This document shows, piece after piece, positions 37,264 to 49,294 of a stretch of 64,000 bases of DNA. This DNA is from Typhlomys cinereus (taxonomy: Eukaryota > Chordata > Mammalia > Rodentia > Platacanthomyidae), in NCBI GenBank assembly GCA_023101885.1, contig JALPQD010000214.1:2604001-2668000 (forward strand), written 5' to 3'. Below the pieces are notes generated by a model. That model saw only the letters and a program-made list of their open reading frames with translations, ran no database searches and was not told where the DNA came from. The position numbers and the translations under genes are program-made. Every line of letters begins with the position of its first letter. Positions within the stretch are counted from its first letter, which is position 1.

Positions 37264-38619
37264 AGAGAGAGAGGGTTGCTCTCTCAATGTCTGAGATTCT
37301 CTATATGAGCATTCTTGTCTGTCACTAAGATTTGACCTCACTGTAGCCTCCTGCTCTAAGCATCTCACTCTTCCACTCTTCTATCATGATGGACATTCAC
37401 ATTTTAAGAGGGAAGGAAGCTAGCTAAAGTAATTCACACTAAACTGTGAGTGACTGGTGTATTGAATTTTAAAAGTAGCCTTTGCTAGCATGTTAAGATT
37501 TGTTATAATCATAGAAATAGTATGTTGGATAAAGGTACCATTATGAATACCCCTGATTAACTGAAGGATCACTCTCTAGAAGACAGATGAGCAATTAATT
37601 ACCAGATTTATGTTATTATGTTGTAATTTTATTGAATTTTTAGTTATATCTAATCCAAATAACATAGAAAATCCAAACAGCCTATTTATTTCTCTTTGTG
37701 TTAAGGATGAAGAAACAAATGAGAAACAATTATGTTGAACATGTCTTAATGACATGTCCAATGTACTTTTGCAATATATAAAGTATAGGGTAATGTTACA
37801 CTCTGATATATAACAGTCCAAGGACACTCTATTTGGTCTCTGTTTCATTAAAGAAAGGGCACAATATATTCACTGTTACTTGAGATCAAGAACATGTGAT
37901 TTTATAGATGTGATTAAACAGAAAACTTCATTCTTCCACCAGTCAGATCAATCACAATCAGAATTTTCTTTATGTAGGCAATAACTACATATAGTTTTCT
38001 GTTGCCTATAAAGGTTCTTTGTTTTTACTTTTATTCTAATAAATTCATGAGTGCTATTTCTGACAGACTCACATGGCTTATTTTCCCTACACAGGCACAC
38101 AGTGTGAACACTTCGTGGCTGTTACAGTGAGGGAGAGCTAATCACAGGCTATGTGACTATAGAAACCTGTATTCAAGATTTCATAAGAGTCCTTCTTGCT
38201 TACCATACAAGTTCAAAGAGAAAACACTGAATAAGTAATCTAGTCACAGCAAGTATTAGTTCATAGAAGACACAAATTTCTATTAAATGATAAACCCAGT
38301 TTCATCAATATAAGGAAAAAGAAGCTTGATCCAGTTATGTGTATCACCTGCTTGAATGGGAATTTCACTCTTTCTCAACTTCAGTGGTGCTGCCACTGCT
38401 CTTCTTAGATAGACTTCTTCCTAGTTAAATGCTCTAGCTGGTTTTATTCTTCAGTTACATCTTACAGTCACAGTCACAGTTACTCATCTGTAATAAGCAG
38501 TGAATTTGGATGCTGATTTAAAAATCAATTTGAAGTATAATTCTTAGCAACTATAATGCAAATATTTTTAAAAGTCCTATTTTTAGTAGTGCACTAATAT
38601 GCCTCCTATGTACTTTTAG
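36450..38619 (+). other. Intron between exons 11 and 12
   Basis: AT-rich intron with one AC microsatellite (37221-37262) running into a short GA run. No other element recognised. Confidence 0.5.
37221..37262. repeat. (AC)n microsatellite
   Basis: About 21 AC units followed by agagagag. No SINE body is attached. Confidence 0.95.
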
Positions 38620-38688
38620 GGTGAAAAGGGCTCTGAAGGACCAATTGGCCCACAGGGATTACAAGGCCTGTCAATCAAAGGTGACAAG
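38620..38688 (+). CDS. COL28A1: Collagen gene window exon 12: 69-bp unit with G4G imperfection
   Basis: This exon encodes 23 residues, helix 168-190, starting [10 protein letters not shown]. At codons 16-20 the sequence reads GLSIK before the next Gly. Compared with sister exons it is the same length, but Ser stands where the second Gly of the G1G unit would be, turning G1G into G4G. Acceptor gtacttttag, donor gtaata. A young SINE is inserted 63 bp after the donor. Confidence 0.94.
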
Positions 38689-38751
38689 GTAATATATATA
38701 AAGTATGTAATAGAATTGATGCCAGTAAATTATTTTGGCAGTGATCTTTCT

Positions 38752-38777
38752 TTTTTTTTAATTTAATTTATTCATTT

Positions 38778-38826
<49 letters not shown>

Positions 38827-39045
38827 CAGAACGCACTGTGTCCCTGTGGAGGGCCAAAAGTGACTTCGGGAGTCATCCTGGGTTGTTTCTACCTCCTTTT
38901 TGATTGTTTCTACCTCCTTTTTGCTTTGCTCTGAGTGCAGGTCACCTCATTTCCACCTAACATTTTTACATGGGACCTGGGATCCAAATTCAGGACCTTC
39001 TGCTTCTGAGGCAGCGTCTTAACCCCTGAGCCATCTCTCCAGCCC
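38752..39045 (-). repeat. B2-superfamily SINE, older subfamily, perfect TSD
   Basis: The minus-strand element ends in gagccatctctccagccc at 39045, with its CA tail as (GT)n at 38781-38824. It is bracketed by an identical 16-bp target-site duplication (38736-38751 and 39046-39061), so this copy is fairly recent although its body is of the older type. The body holds an internal 24-bp imperfect tandem repeat around 38885-38930. It starts 63 bp after the exon 12 donor. Confidence 0.95.
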
Positions 39046-39061
39046 TGGCAGTGATCTTTCT

Positions 39062-40309
39062 GTATCTGTTTTTTTGAGATACATGTAATATGACAACCAT
39101 GCCAAACAAGTATCCAGATAATTATGAACTAGTATATGCAAAGTACTATGCAAGAATGAATTAAGATTTATATAAAATACAAATAATTTATATAATGATT
39201 TTGAATTATTTATATCTTGAGTAATGACTCAAAATGACCCACTTATTTGGGTTCCCAAGTTTTAGCATCAGCAATGCACATTTGAAACGAAGTATAAACA
39301 AAAGACACTTCCTAGTAAAGAACCACAGATGTTAAAAGTGTATTGACTGGAGTTGGCGACAGAAGTGCATGTCTATCCGTAGACTCTCATGTAAAACTCT
39401 TATCTTAAAATGGAATTTAAATAAAAGAACTTTTTAAAGAAGACAAGCATTGCTATCCTCTAACCAGGATCATCAGGTGTGTCTGCCTATCATTAAGCAA
39501 AGGCCATCAGTTCTTGGTGAGAGAGACCCCTGTGCCATGAACTAGGCCAGAAGGTGTGTGTTAAGGTTTCCCATAGGATTTGAACTGGTGTTAGGCAGCT
39601 TTAGGAAACTTTCACGAAAACGCAAGTTTCCTTTGAATTGGATTCTCTCAGGGAGTGGAGACAATTTTAAGGATTTTCCCCTAAAAGCTGGGGGAACATG
39701 GAGCCTGGTTGAGTTGTAATTGTGAAAGGAGTAGGAAGAGCTAATTTTAGTTGGTTTAAGGGGATGTTTGACTATTTCTTGGGATTTGGACAATGCTGAT
39801 TGTCTTGAATGTGTTCATAAATGACAGCAGATTGGTTCTGCTTTTCTCTGTCAGACACTTAAGATATGTGACCTTAACATTTGGCTCACAGCCTTGGTGC
39901 CAGGGGTTGGCTTGCCACCTGGCTGGTGGAATCTGCTAATTAGACCCAAACTAGAAGTGAGGCTGGAGACAGAGCTACTAGAAGCTGATCAGGTCTAAAA
40001 GGAGGGACAACTTCCAGAGGAGAGGGTCTATAAGATGTGGTTTATATGTAGACCTCTAAGGATATCATTGTATTAACTGATAACTCAGGATTATTTCAAG
40101 TATTGGGCTCAAATCTTGAAAGACACATTCCTTTTATTTATGGGTAGCTGCCTCTTCTAGCTCTCTGCATTTAATTATCAGAGATAGTAGTAAACAGCGA
40201 GTTCTACAAATTTTAGATATGACACAATTCTTGGTCCAAATAGCTTAGCTGTGGTTTAACTGCAGCTATAAAATACTGCAAAATTATGTAGGATGTCTTT
40301 TTAAATTTA

Positions 40310-40310
<1 letters not shown>
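39062..40310 (+). other. Intron sequence without recognised elements
   Basis: Ordinary intron; nothing recognised. Confidence 0.5.
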
Positions 40311-40357
<47 letters not shown>

Positions 40358-40494
40358 ATGTGCCTTAGCATGGTGTGACAGTCAAGGCTAACTTGTGGGA
40401 GTTGGAGCTCCCTACTGTGTGGGTTCTTGGGATTGAACTCAGGTGGTTAGCATGGTGGCAAGCATCTTTACCCCTGTATCACCTCTCCAGCCTA
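40311..40494 (-). repeat. B2/B3-like SINE, antisense, with (TG)22
   Basis: A TG tract (40311-40354) is followed by 'acttgtgggagttggagctc', 'tgtgtgggttcttgggattg', 'aactcaggtggttagcatgg' and 'tatcacctctccagcc', the antisense order of a B3-like SINE. Confidence 0.8.
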
Positions 40495-40869
40495 GTTATT
40501 CTTTTTCCTTTCAGAGCAGTTCGAACTGAACACAACACAGCCATTGTTTTGGGTTCAGTCATTAACTTTTTCAAGTGTCACTGTGACATGACATTTGTGT
40601 TTGCACATCTGGAGTTCATGCAAAGAAAACACTCTGAAATACCAGGACATTATCACATAGCAAAGCTTTTATTTGCTGTTTCCTTTCCAAAACAAATACT
40701 CTCTTTCCTTACCCTCCTTTCTTCTTTTCTTATTTAGTTATATAAAATATGAGGTTCAGAAACTTGCACGTGTAATTCAAGCATAAAGTAAATATATTAA
40801 GGGCTCATAAATACATATTATTGATATAAAACAAAGATAATTATGACATATGTAATTGTTGGTATATTT

Positions 40870-41340
40870 GTTTTTTTCAGAATACAGTGGAATACATGAT
40901 ACTATGTAACATAGGACATTTTTATACAAGTATCTATTGTATGTTGAACATTCCTCCCCAACCATTTCCACCTCCTCTCCCTGTCTCATTAGACTTCTTC
41001 ATTCTCCTAGACAGTTTCCCTTCTATTTCAAGTTATATATACATACATGATTTTATGGATCTATATAAAATTCTAAGAATCACAAATAAGAGAAAATATA
41101 TCATAATATTTGTCTTTCTGAGACTGGTTTAATTCACTAAATATGATTATTTCCAGCTGCATCCATTTTCTATAAATGACATGGCCTCATTCTTTATGGC
41201 TGAAAAAATTTTGTTTTGTATGAAAATCACAGTCTTTTTATCCACTTTTCTTGTTGGATACCCAGGTTGGATTTGTAACTTAGCTATTGTGAATAGTGCT
41301 GCAATAAACAATGATGGCGACACAGACATTTAATACATGT
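40870..41340 (+). repeat. LINE-1 (L1M-type) 3' UTR fragment
   Basis: The well-known L1 3' UTR phrases are present in order: 'cattctttatggctgaaaaa', 'tttttatccacttttcttgt', 'tggatacccaggttggattt' and 'tagctattgtgaatagtgct'. Sense orientation. The block contains short open frames only. Confidence 0.85.
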
Positions 41341-41954
41341 ATGCATAAAAAGAGATCTTCCTACCTATTTATCAAACATTTACAGATTAGTGGTTCTGAG
41401 TTGGGTTCTGAAATCAGAAAACAAACATGAAACACTCTGTCATCTGACAGGTGTGGGGCCTTGAGTGAAATTTTAAAGATCATCTGGAAAGTGCAGGGAG
41501 TTTCGGAGAGGATTCAATGATGTAAAACAGGCAAAACATTTGCCATGAGGACTTTTGCATAATAAGCAATCACATTCTGAGTCAAAATGACCTAGCTCTG
41601 AATAAAAGGTGAACTCATTAAATGAGTACAGGGAGTCTTTGTCTTGGCAAAAGTCTAATTTTTATGTAATTTACATAAATTATGTACATAATTATGTACA
41701 TGTGTACTTTAATTTTATATAAGATTTCAATTTTATATAAGAGATGGACTTTAATTTTATATAAGAGATGATGCAATTAGGTGTTCTAGTTAGAAAACAT
41801 TTAGCCCAAGATGCTTGCCTATCTTTTCATACAAATATCACTGAAGCACAGGCATACCTGTTCATTTGTTGGTTACCTATGGTGCCACCAAACCTATAAG
41901 TTTCAAAAGAAGATGTTTATTTTTGGCACTGAAGCCCAAATATTTAAGAAAAAG

Positions 41955-42175
41955 TTTGCCTGATGGCACTGGCCTGTAATCTCAGCTGCTTTGAGAAGCT
42001 AAGACAGGATGATTGCAAGTTCAAGTCCTACCTGGGCTATAGCATGAGTCCAAGGTCAGCCTGTGCAGTGAGACTGTGTCTCAAAGTAAAAAGCAAAAAG
42101 AATGCTGGAGATAAAGCTCAGCAATAGGGAGTTTGCTTAATATGCATGAAGGCTTCAGTTAAAAGAAATGTTCAC
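41955..42175 (+). repeat. B4-like composite SINE, sense (B1 part then ID part)
   Basis: The B1 part ('ctggcctgtaatctcagctg', 'gcaagttcaagtcctacctg') is followed by an A-rich linker and an ID-like part ('gctggagataaagctcagca', 'tgcttaatatgcatgaaggc'). Confidence 0.75.
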
Positions 42176-42869
42176 CTTGATGTACTGATTTACTATACAT
42201 ATAATTCCCATCAAAATAAGCCTATTTGTCCATGTCCCTCAACCTAGTGTTTAGATCTCAGTAGTGAGCTTTCTTGACCTAACAGTAGCATTAACTAACT
42301 CCTCACCCTTAGAAATCCTCTTTTCTTGATTTCTCTGGCTGTTTTCCTCAGTTTACCTTTCTAACCATTTCTTGGACCTCTAATGACTGACATCGTTGAA
42401 GGACTCATGCCTCTGGCTGACCTCTAATGACTGGCTGTTTATTCTGTCTGGAGTGCCCCCCTATCCCCCTTGTCCCCCCATCCTCTCCTCTCCCCCCATC
42501 CCCATACATTTGTTTCTTTGCTGAGGCCATCTTGGCCAAGTTGTCATTGAACATCTCCCTCTAAACCCTTGTCATTATTTTACTTATTTTATCTATCTTC
42601 CTTGCTGATTGTCTTCTATTTCCTTCACACTCTTTCAAGAACAGAACAGCTCTTTTAACTCCTGTTACTTCCCAGTGTTTGGGAACAATTTCTGACACAC
42701 AACAGGCACTAAACATAAATTTGTAGAAAGACATAAAGAATGTTGATGTTTTTGCTGGTAACTCACACTTAGTTTTCCTGACTGACTTCATGGGAGAGGT
42801 TTGGCTTCCTTAATTTTTTTGCTTTCACCTTAGATCATTTTAAATTTTTTTCTGCACTTATTTATTTAT
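42176..42869 (+). other. Intron sequence without recognised elements
   Basis: It contains a C-rich patch at 42458-42505; no element assigned. Confidence 0.45.
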
Positions 42870-42872
42870 CGT

Positions 42873-42932
<60 letters not shown>

Positions 42933-43191
42933 AAGAGAGAGAGAGAAAGAGAGAGAGAGAGAGGCACTGTGTGTCCCTGTGGAGGGCCAAGGGTGACTTT
43001 GAGAATCATGCTGGATTGCTTCTACTTCCTTCTTGCTTTGCTCTGGGATTTCCCAGGCTCCTCCCACCAGAGCCAGAAGTGCAGGTCCCTGCCATTTCTG
43101 CAGTGAATTTTTTACATGGGACCTGGGATACGAATTTAGGACTTTCTGCTTGAGAGGCAGAGTCTTAACTCCTGAGCCATCTCTCAAACCC
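42870..43191 (-). repeat. B2-superfamily SINE, older subfamily, with (GT)n(GA)n
   Basis: GT repeats (42871-42896) pass into a GA-rich tract (42897-42962). The antisense body follows ('tgtccctgtggagggccaag' to 'gagccatctctc'). The long open frames on both strands are translations of this repeat. Confidence 0.9.
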
Positions 43192-43244
43192 AAACTATCT
43201 TTTTTAAGATGACCTTTCTCATCAGACCTAGAACTTGCCACTGA

Positions 43245-43416
43245 GAGAACTAGTCTGGTTAGTCAGTATGCTGTGGAGATTTCCAGTCTCTGCCTTCTGA
43301 GGCTGAAATTATAGGTGGGCCAATATACCCACTTTTTTATGTGGGATCTGGGGATCTGAATTCTGTCTTTTTTCTTGGCTGCAAGTTCTTTAACCATTGA
43401 GTCATCTTTGCAGCCC
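43245..43416 (-). repeat. B4-like SINE, antisense
   Basis: A B1-derived part ('ctctgccttctgaggctgaa', 'attataggtgggcc') and a tRNA-derived end ('aaccattgagtcatctttgc') are present. Diverged. Confidence 0.6.
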
Positions 43417-43847
43417 ATTTCCTAGTTGTTTGAATGCATTTTAATAAAATTTGGACAGATATTTTATTCAGAAAGTTTAGAAATATTTTCTCTAATTCAT
43501 TTTTCAAATGTATTTTTCTCATGCATTCTTAACTTTTATATTTTTAAATATTAGCTATGCTTCATATTGGAAAGCTTTGTGCCTTTATAATAATTTCAGA
43601 AATTTTTGGTTGTGAGAGAATTGGCTGCTAAATAGAGGCTGATGCAAATTCTAACTCATTCAGATGAAACAAAGACCATGCCATTCATTGTTTTTGGCAA
43701 ATTTGAGCTGTAATTGGTTCAACAGCAATGAGGATGTTGAATTTCCATTTGAACATTTTATAGCATAAAAATTGACTTTAATGTAACCCAATTCCAGATT
43801 ACCAGGATTGAATGAAGGAGGCTTTATTTACTGTTATATTTTGACAG

Positions 43848-43916
43848 GGAGATTTGGGACCTGTGGGACCCCAAGGACCAGCAGGCCTGCCGGGTATTGG
43901 AAGTCAAGGGGAGCAG
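43848..43916 (+). CDS. COL28A1: Collagen gene window exon 13: 69-bp G1G unit
   Basis: This exon encodes 23 residues, helix 191-213, starting GDLGPVGPQG. The imperfection is GLPGIGSQG at codons 16-17. Acceptor ttttgacag, donor gtaagt. Confidence 0.95.
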
Positions 43917-44520
43917 GTAAGTAGTCCCTGATTCTTTTCTCTTGAGCATTCCAATCCAGTCCTGGTGTTCAGAGTAGCCCAGGTGTGCAAACATCTATGA
44001 TCCCAGGGCAGTGTTAAGTTCAAAATGAATGTAGGGAAGGATAAAAATAGTTTCATGAGATTATAATTTTAGAACTTTCAGAGACTTAAAAATAAAGTGT
44101 ATTCCTTGGTGACATGACTTTTTACATTAAGACAGGGAAAGTGTTTGGAACAATAGTTTATATTTATAGTTCCCCTTGGGAAAGCAAAAGTTTGTTTACT
44201 TCTTGTCCTCTATGATTCCCCCCCCCCTTGAAGTGATTAAATCCCAGTCTCTTCCAATGCCAGTAGTAGAGTTTTTCCCACACGCTAAAACTACTCACTC
44301 TCTTCAAAATACTATCGACCTTCAATAAAGACCAGAATCAGAGGTAACTAACCGAAGGGGCATTCCTTCAGAATAGAAACAAACCACAGATAGGATGTGT
44401 GGACACTGGGCCTCTTGTGATCAGATCTTTGAGGACGTTTCTATCGCCAAGGCAGGAGCTACCCCTAACATCTGGTTCTTTACGGAAACCTGCATAATTG
44501 TGTAAAGAATAAATAACATC

Positions 44521-44759
44521 GGGGCTGGAGAAGTGGCTCAGGGCTTAAGCCTCTGTCTTGTAAGTGGAAGGTCCTGAGTTTGAATCCTGGACCCCAGGTA
44601 TAGACACGGGGCAGAAGCCTGCCCCCACCGGGGGCCGCCTGCGTTTCCAGTCCTGGTAGGGCGGAGCCTGTGAATCCCGGGGCAGAGTAAACAAAGAGGA
44701 GGTGGAGGCGGTCCATGGTGGTTCTACACACACAAATTGAATAAATAAAAAAAATTTAA
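44521..44759 (+). repeat. B2-superfamily SINE, younger subfamily
   Basis: The head ggggctggagaagtggctca is followed by 'aaggtcctgagtttgaatcc', a GC-rich body including 'gggggccgcctgcgtttcca', 'ccatggtggttctacacaca' and an A-rich end. The tail CA run is short. Target repeats resembling aaagaata flank it (44504-44511 and 44761-44768). Confidence 0.9.
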
Positions 44760-44768
44760 AAAAAGAAT

Positions 44769-46062
44769 AGAAGGTGACAATCCAGTTCGATTAAAATTTA
44801 GAATTAAGACTTGATTTATTTTGTTCCCTAGACAATGGACAGTACTTCCTTAATCCATGATAATAGAAAAGGAAAAAATATTGTAAGATAAGATGTTGCA
44901 AATTTCATTGTTGATGCTGATTCTGAGATTATTTCTAAAAATGCAACTTAAAAGAAGTGGCATATTTCTACATATTTCAGCTAGTCCAAACACAGTCAAG
45001 TTACATATGTCTCCTTTTTTCGTTCCTTGTTCTTGGGAGAGGTCATAGAATAATGTGTTGGGAGTTTAATGAACAGAGGCATTGAAACTAAATCTGTAGG
45101 TAAATATTTCGAGAGTGTTTAGGAGTTAGACGTTCTGACTTCCTGATGATTCTTTCACTCTCCAACTGTGCAGTTTACCGACTGGGCTCAGCAGAGGTTG
45201 AGTTTTGGTTCTGGAAGCACAGGTACACTATCACATCCGGGGCTTTGTCTTGCGTCCGGTGCTTAGAGCTTCAAAGACCGACCAGTCTGTCCAGATGGCC
45301 TGTGGATTTTGTACCTCCCACCTGCGCTTCCCATTCCCTTTAATGCTGCTCCTTGGTGGGGGTTGTTATTTTTAAGTTAGAAAACAAAAAACAAATTCTT
45401 TGGCTTCTTTTGTTGTCTTATGCCCTTTTCTTCCTTCACAAGGGACAAAAATATTAAGGCAAATGTCTTTACTGAGCTAACTCCTGAAGAGCAGGGGAAT
45501 GAATGGAATGTATTCTTCATAAACTTCTCCAAGCAAAATAAATTATTTATTCCTTTAAGAGAATGATATAAATTCTGCTTATGTAGCTATTTGACTTCAT
45601 GCTCAACCCTAGTTTAGCATGTTTATTTATTTAATTCTTGGGATGATCACTTCTTTCTGTATGAATTCCTCTTCAGATTGAATTTTCTCATTCTTCTGTC
45701 AATGAAGGAACTTTTGTCTCTAGAAAACTGTTTACAACATCTATCATATTTGCATATCATTAAATGTTCGGAGAATTGATCGCCTCAGATGTTTCACAGA
45801 ATAAATGGAATATAAATAGCCTCATGCACACATATATCCACAAATAGTTGCGTGCTGTGATTATTTGTTTCATTCCATCAAATGTTCTTGTGGACAAATG
45901 TAGAAGTCAGAAAAGTTCCTTCTTAGTATCACTGTAATTTCCTTATATTGTTTGGACTGCTTAGTCTTATCCACCAGATTTAAGGGATTTGTTTGTTGTT
46001 TGTTTTGTGAAATTTCAACTTCTAAACAGTAAGTTATGGAGGGATTTCCCCACATGACATAT
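44769..46062 (+). other. Intron sequence without recognised elements
   Basis: Ordinary intron; nothing recognised. Confidence 0.5.
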
Positions 46063-46331
46063 TGTGTGTGTATGTATGTATACGTTTGTACAAAAGGGTG
46101 CTTGTATATGTGTGTGCCTGTGGAGGATCAAGGTGACTTCAGGAATCATCCTGGATTGCTAAACCTGCTTATTGCTTTTCTCTGGGATTTCCCAGGCTCT
46201 GCCTTTTAGGGCCAGAATTATAGGCCTCTGCCATAACTGCCCGGCATTTTTACTTAGGATTCGGGATCTGAACTCAGACCTTTTTATTTGTGAGACAAAG
46301 GGTTTAACCCCTGAGCCATCTCCTCGACCAC
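46063..46331 (-). repeat. B2-superfamily SINE, older subfamily
   Basis: The antisense body ('gtgcctgtggaggatcaagg', 'gggatttcccaggctctgcc') and head ('aacccctgagccatctcc') are present; the CA tail is eroded to tgtgtgtatgtatgtata. Confidence 0.85.
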
Positions 46332-46366
46332 CACAATTATATTTTCTGAGTGTAGGACAGGGGGTT

Positions 46367-46414
46367 TCCTTCTTTTTCTTTCTTTCTTTCTTTTTCTTTC
46401 TTTCTTTCTTAATT

Positions 46415-46482
<68 letters not shown>

Positions 46483-46484
46483 TC
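46367..46484. repeat. (TTTC)n microsatellite
   Basis: About 28 TTTC units with a few early interruptions. The poly-Lys/Glu and poly-Phe/Leu open frames over it are artefacts of the repeat. Confidence 0.97.
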
Positions 46485-47458
46485 GCAAGTTTATTTTGGT
46501 CAATTTCAGTTATAATCTGTTATGGTGAGGAAGGCATGGGGCAGCAAAGGTGGGAGGGATATGAGGCAGCTGGTTATAGTGTTTCCTCAATAGAGAGAGA
46601 TGAATTCTCATGCTTTGGGGGTGACTTTTATTACATTGCAATGTATTTATTGTACATATGAGTTAATGATGTATAATAGTGTACACACTTCTTTACAGTT
46701 ACAGTTTGTGGTACATAAGCCAACAAAATTTTTTGTCCAGTCTGTTTCTCTGACCACAGACAGAAACTTTCCAGCTGGTTCTAGACTTTTTAGATCACTT
46801 TTAGACAATACAAAATTGTAGGGTTATTGCACATTTGAAATGAGATTTTAATTATGCAATAAAAAGTGCTCAAAAAAACCCAACACACTAACTAAACAAA
46901 CAAAAGTGTCTAGTCAGCATATTAACCTTCATCACCTAGTGCGTGTTGGAGGAAAAGGTTTCTCTTTTCTCCTAGGCTGAGGCAGGAAGAACATGGAGGC
47001 CTTTTTTGATTGGTTCCATGATCACTGACCTTGGGCATCTGGGGCTGGGAAGATGTGGACCTGACCTCTTTCTTGGGGGTTCCTTCACTATTCCTTTAAT
47101 TGACCCTTTAAGCGTGTGGATATAGCCTTCTTCCTCCAGCACATGTCAAGTTGATCTGATTAAAACCAGCCCCTCATTTTTCTGAGTCCCTCTTCTCATT
47201 GTTGGAGTTCTGTGGCCCTTCCAGGTCACTTAGGCAAAATTTAACTTAGTTCCAGGCACCTCTTCATCAGGAAAATATCTCACAAACTTTTGCTGTGACA
47301 AACCCTGGATGCATCAGCAGATTCCAGCTTGGCTCTTTGGATGACCATAGGTCATTTTAGCTTTCTCTCACTAAGTTAGATGTCAGTCCCCTGTGTCCCC
47401 AAGATCAAAAATCAAGTATATGAGTGGATTCACCGAAATCCTCCACCTAGACCAAAGT
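46485..47458 (+). other. Intron sequence without recognised elements
   Basis: It contains moderately GC sequence near 46925-47290 that may be an old repeat; no family assigned. Confidence 0.4.
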
Positions 47459-47474
47459 AAAGAAAGAAAAACTC

Positions 47475-47734
47475 GGGTTGGAGAGGTGGCTCAGGGGTTA
47501 AGCCTCCGCTTTGCAGGCGGAAGGTCCTGAGTTCGGATCCCAGATCCCACGTATAGACGCCAGGCGGAAGCGGGGCGGCCTGCGTTTCCGGTCCTGGTAG
47601 GGTGGAGCCTGTGAATCCCGGGGCAGAAGGAGGTGGAGGCGTCCATGGTGGTTCGCGAATTCGTCCGTGGTTCTACACACACACAGACAGACACACGCGC
47701 GCGCACATACACACGCACATGCGCACAGTTGAAT

Positions 47735-47766
<32 letters not shown>
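47475..47766 (+). repeat. B2-superfamily SINE, younger subfamily, perfect TSD
   Basis: The head 'gagaggtggctcaggggtta', B-box region 'gtcctgagttcggatccc', GC-rich body, CA-rich tail and A-rich end are all intact. It is bracketed by an identical 16-bp target-site duplication (47459-47474 and 47767-47782). This is the best-preserved sense copy and a good reference for the subfamily. Confidence 0.95.
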
Positions 47767-47782
47767 AAAGAAAGAAAAACTC

Positions 47783-48689
47783 AACCTCTTCCTATTCTCC
47801 ATAAAGAAAACTCTTTGTCTTTAGACAACTTTGTCCTTCCACTTTGTTTTACCCACAATATAATGAACATACTTTTGAACATGCTTTAGTTTGTTGTCTT
47901 TTGGTTATTGCATCCCAGTGCACATCTTTTTTTTGTATATATTTATACAAGTTTTATTTATGTTTTCTACTTAATTGACTTGCCCATTGTCAACAGCACT
48001 TAATGCAATAAGTCTGGGATGGGGGTCTGTTTGCAACTCATGTCTTCTTTTTCTAAGTTGGATTTTCAGGTGCGTGTAAGGAGGGAGGTTGAGGGCTGGT
48101 GAATAGACACAGATCCGTATCTACTCGGCACATATTGTTGGGTCCAACTAGGAAATGGGTGTTTCTGCATGTGACAAGAGAAACTGGGTTAACGCTATGG
48201 AATTTTGCTCTTTACATTGAAAATTCCAAGCTGGGACAGTGGCTTTGTTATCAATGTCGTAAGGGTTCAGCTTCTTCATCCTTGTTAGCGCACTTCTCTG
48301 AGGGAGTGTTCCCCAGTCGCGCTATACAGGATCTCCACAGGGGAAGGAGAGAGAAGGACCATGGTACCTCATCCTTTGCATGAACCAGAAATCATGTACA
48401 TTACTCCATGTACCTCCTGTCACCCCACCTGGTGTCACCCCAGCAGGGATGTGGAAACATGATTTTCATTTGAGGTATTCATGTGGATCATCTAAAATTT
48501 CTCTTAGTATGGAAAGAAAGAATACACATTGGGGTTCAACTGGAATCCCTTGGTACTCCAGTTAGCAAGTAGTCACGTGTCTTGAGTAACCTGCTATGGG
48601 AAGCCAGCTTACATTGTAGAGGATTTGAAATTATTCTCTAAATACCTTCTTTGTTTCACTAATAATCTTTTTAAAATTTTATTTTAAAG
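47783..48689 (+). other. Intron sequence before exon 14
   Basis: No repeat or other gene recognised; ends in an A-containing acceptor (ttttaaag). Confidence 0.45.
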
Positions 48690-48758
48690 GGGATCCAAGG
48701 TCCTGTTGGTCCACCTGGTCCACAAGGACCCCCAGGACAGGGTCCACCTGGTTCTAAG
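48690..48758 (+). CDS. COL28A1: Collagen gene window exon 14: 69-bp G1G unit
   Basis: This exon encodes 23 residues, helix 214-236, starting GIQGPVGPPG. The imperfection is GPPGQGPPG at codons 16-17. It is the most proline-rich unit seen. The acceptor attttaaag has A rather than a pyrimidine at -3, so it is weaker than most here; donor gtaact. Confidence 0.94.
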
Positions 48759-49149
48759 GTAACTTTCTAAGTGAGAGCAAAATTTAATAACTTTATAGTA
48801 TAAGTACTGTTTTCTGGTTAATGTAATCACTGTATTTGGAAGAGATTAGATAGACTGAATTTAAACTAAGTATAGCAAATGCCATTGATATTGCTCACAG
48901 TTTAGTTTAGTTGTAGTTTATTTCTTCATGCTTTAAGAAGCTTTTACTTATAGATCTGTGATCCCTTCTTTTATATTTTTATTTTCACCCATGAGAGACT
49001 ATCTAGCAATACAAGTAGTCATCAGTACAGGTAGTAGTGGTCCGTACCTCTCTGGATTGGTGAGTTTTCACTGTAATCACTACTCCCACAATAGGACCTA
49101 CTGATAGAATCTTAAAGTGACAGACAGAAGTGACCTAAGAAGTAACATT

Positions 49150-49191
49150 TTTTTCATTTTTTCATTTTTTCATGTTTTCATTTTTTTCATT
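49150..49191. repeat. (TTTTTCA)n-like tandem repeat
   Basis: Five to six imperfect units of T-rich 7-9-mers ending in CA. Confidence 0.85.
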
Positions 49192-49258
49192 AAGCAAATG
49201 ATTGCTTAAATTGAAACTAGCATTTATTCATTGCACAAAGAGGCATGGTGCTGTTTTA

Positions 49259-49294
49259 TTACACTTGATCTTAGCCAAAAGGCTGAGAAGTGAT
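49259..49294 (-). pseudogene. U2 snRNA 5'-end retropseudogene (truncated)
   Basis: The minus strand begins atcacttctcagccttttgg and continues through gctaagatcaagtgta. This matches about the first 36 nt of U2 snRNA with two C-to-T-type changes. Nothing of the rest of U2 follows and there is no A tail. Near-direct repeats flank it (about 49247-49260 and 49295-49309, sharing the ctgttttatt core), as expected for L1-driven insertion of a 5' fragment. No snRNA promoter is present, so it is not a functional gene. Confidence 0.85.

Noticed and set aside
46159..46528. Poly-Lys/Arg and poly-Phe/Leu open frames over 110 codons
   Set aside because: Artefact of the TTTC microsatellite and the adjoining SINE.
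47498..47680. Conserved-looking peptide with a DEFANHHGRLHLLLP stretch, seen on several copies
   Set aside because: Conservation is explained by recent copying of the younger SINE; the frame appears in both orientations relative to the gene and has no shared start.
49259..49294. Functional U2 snRNA gene
   Set aside because: Only the first 36 nt are present, with substitutions and no snRNA promoter or 3' box.
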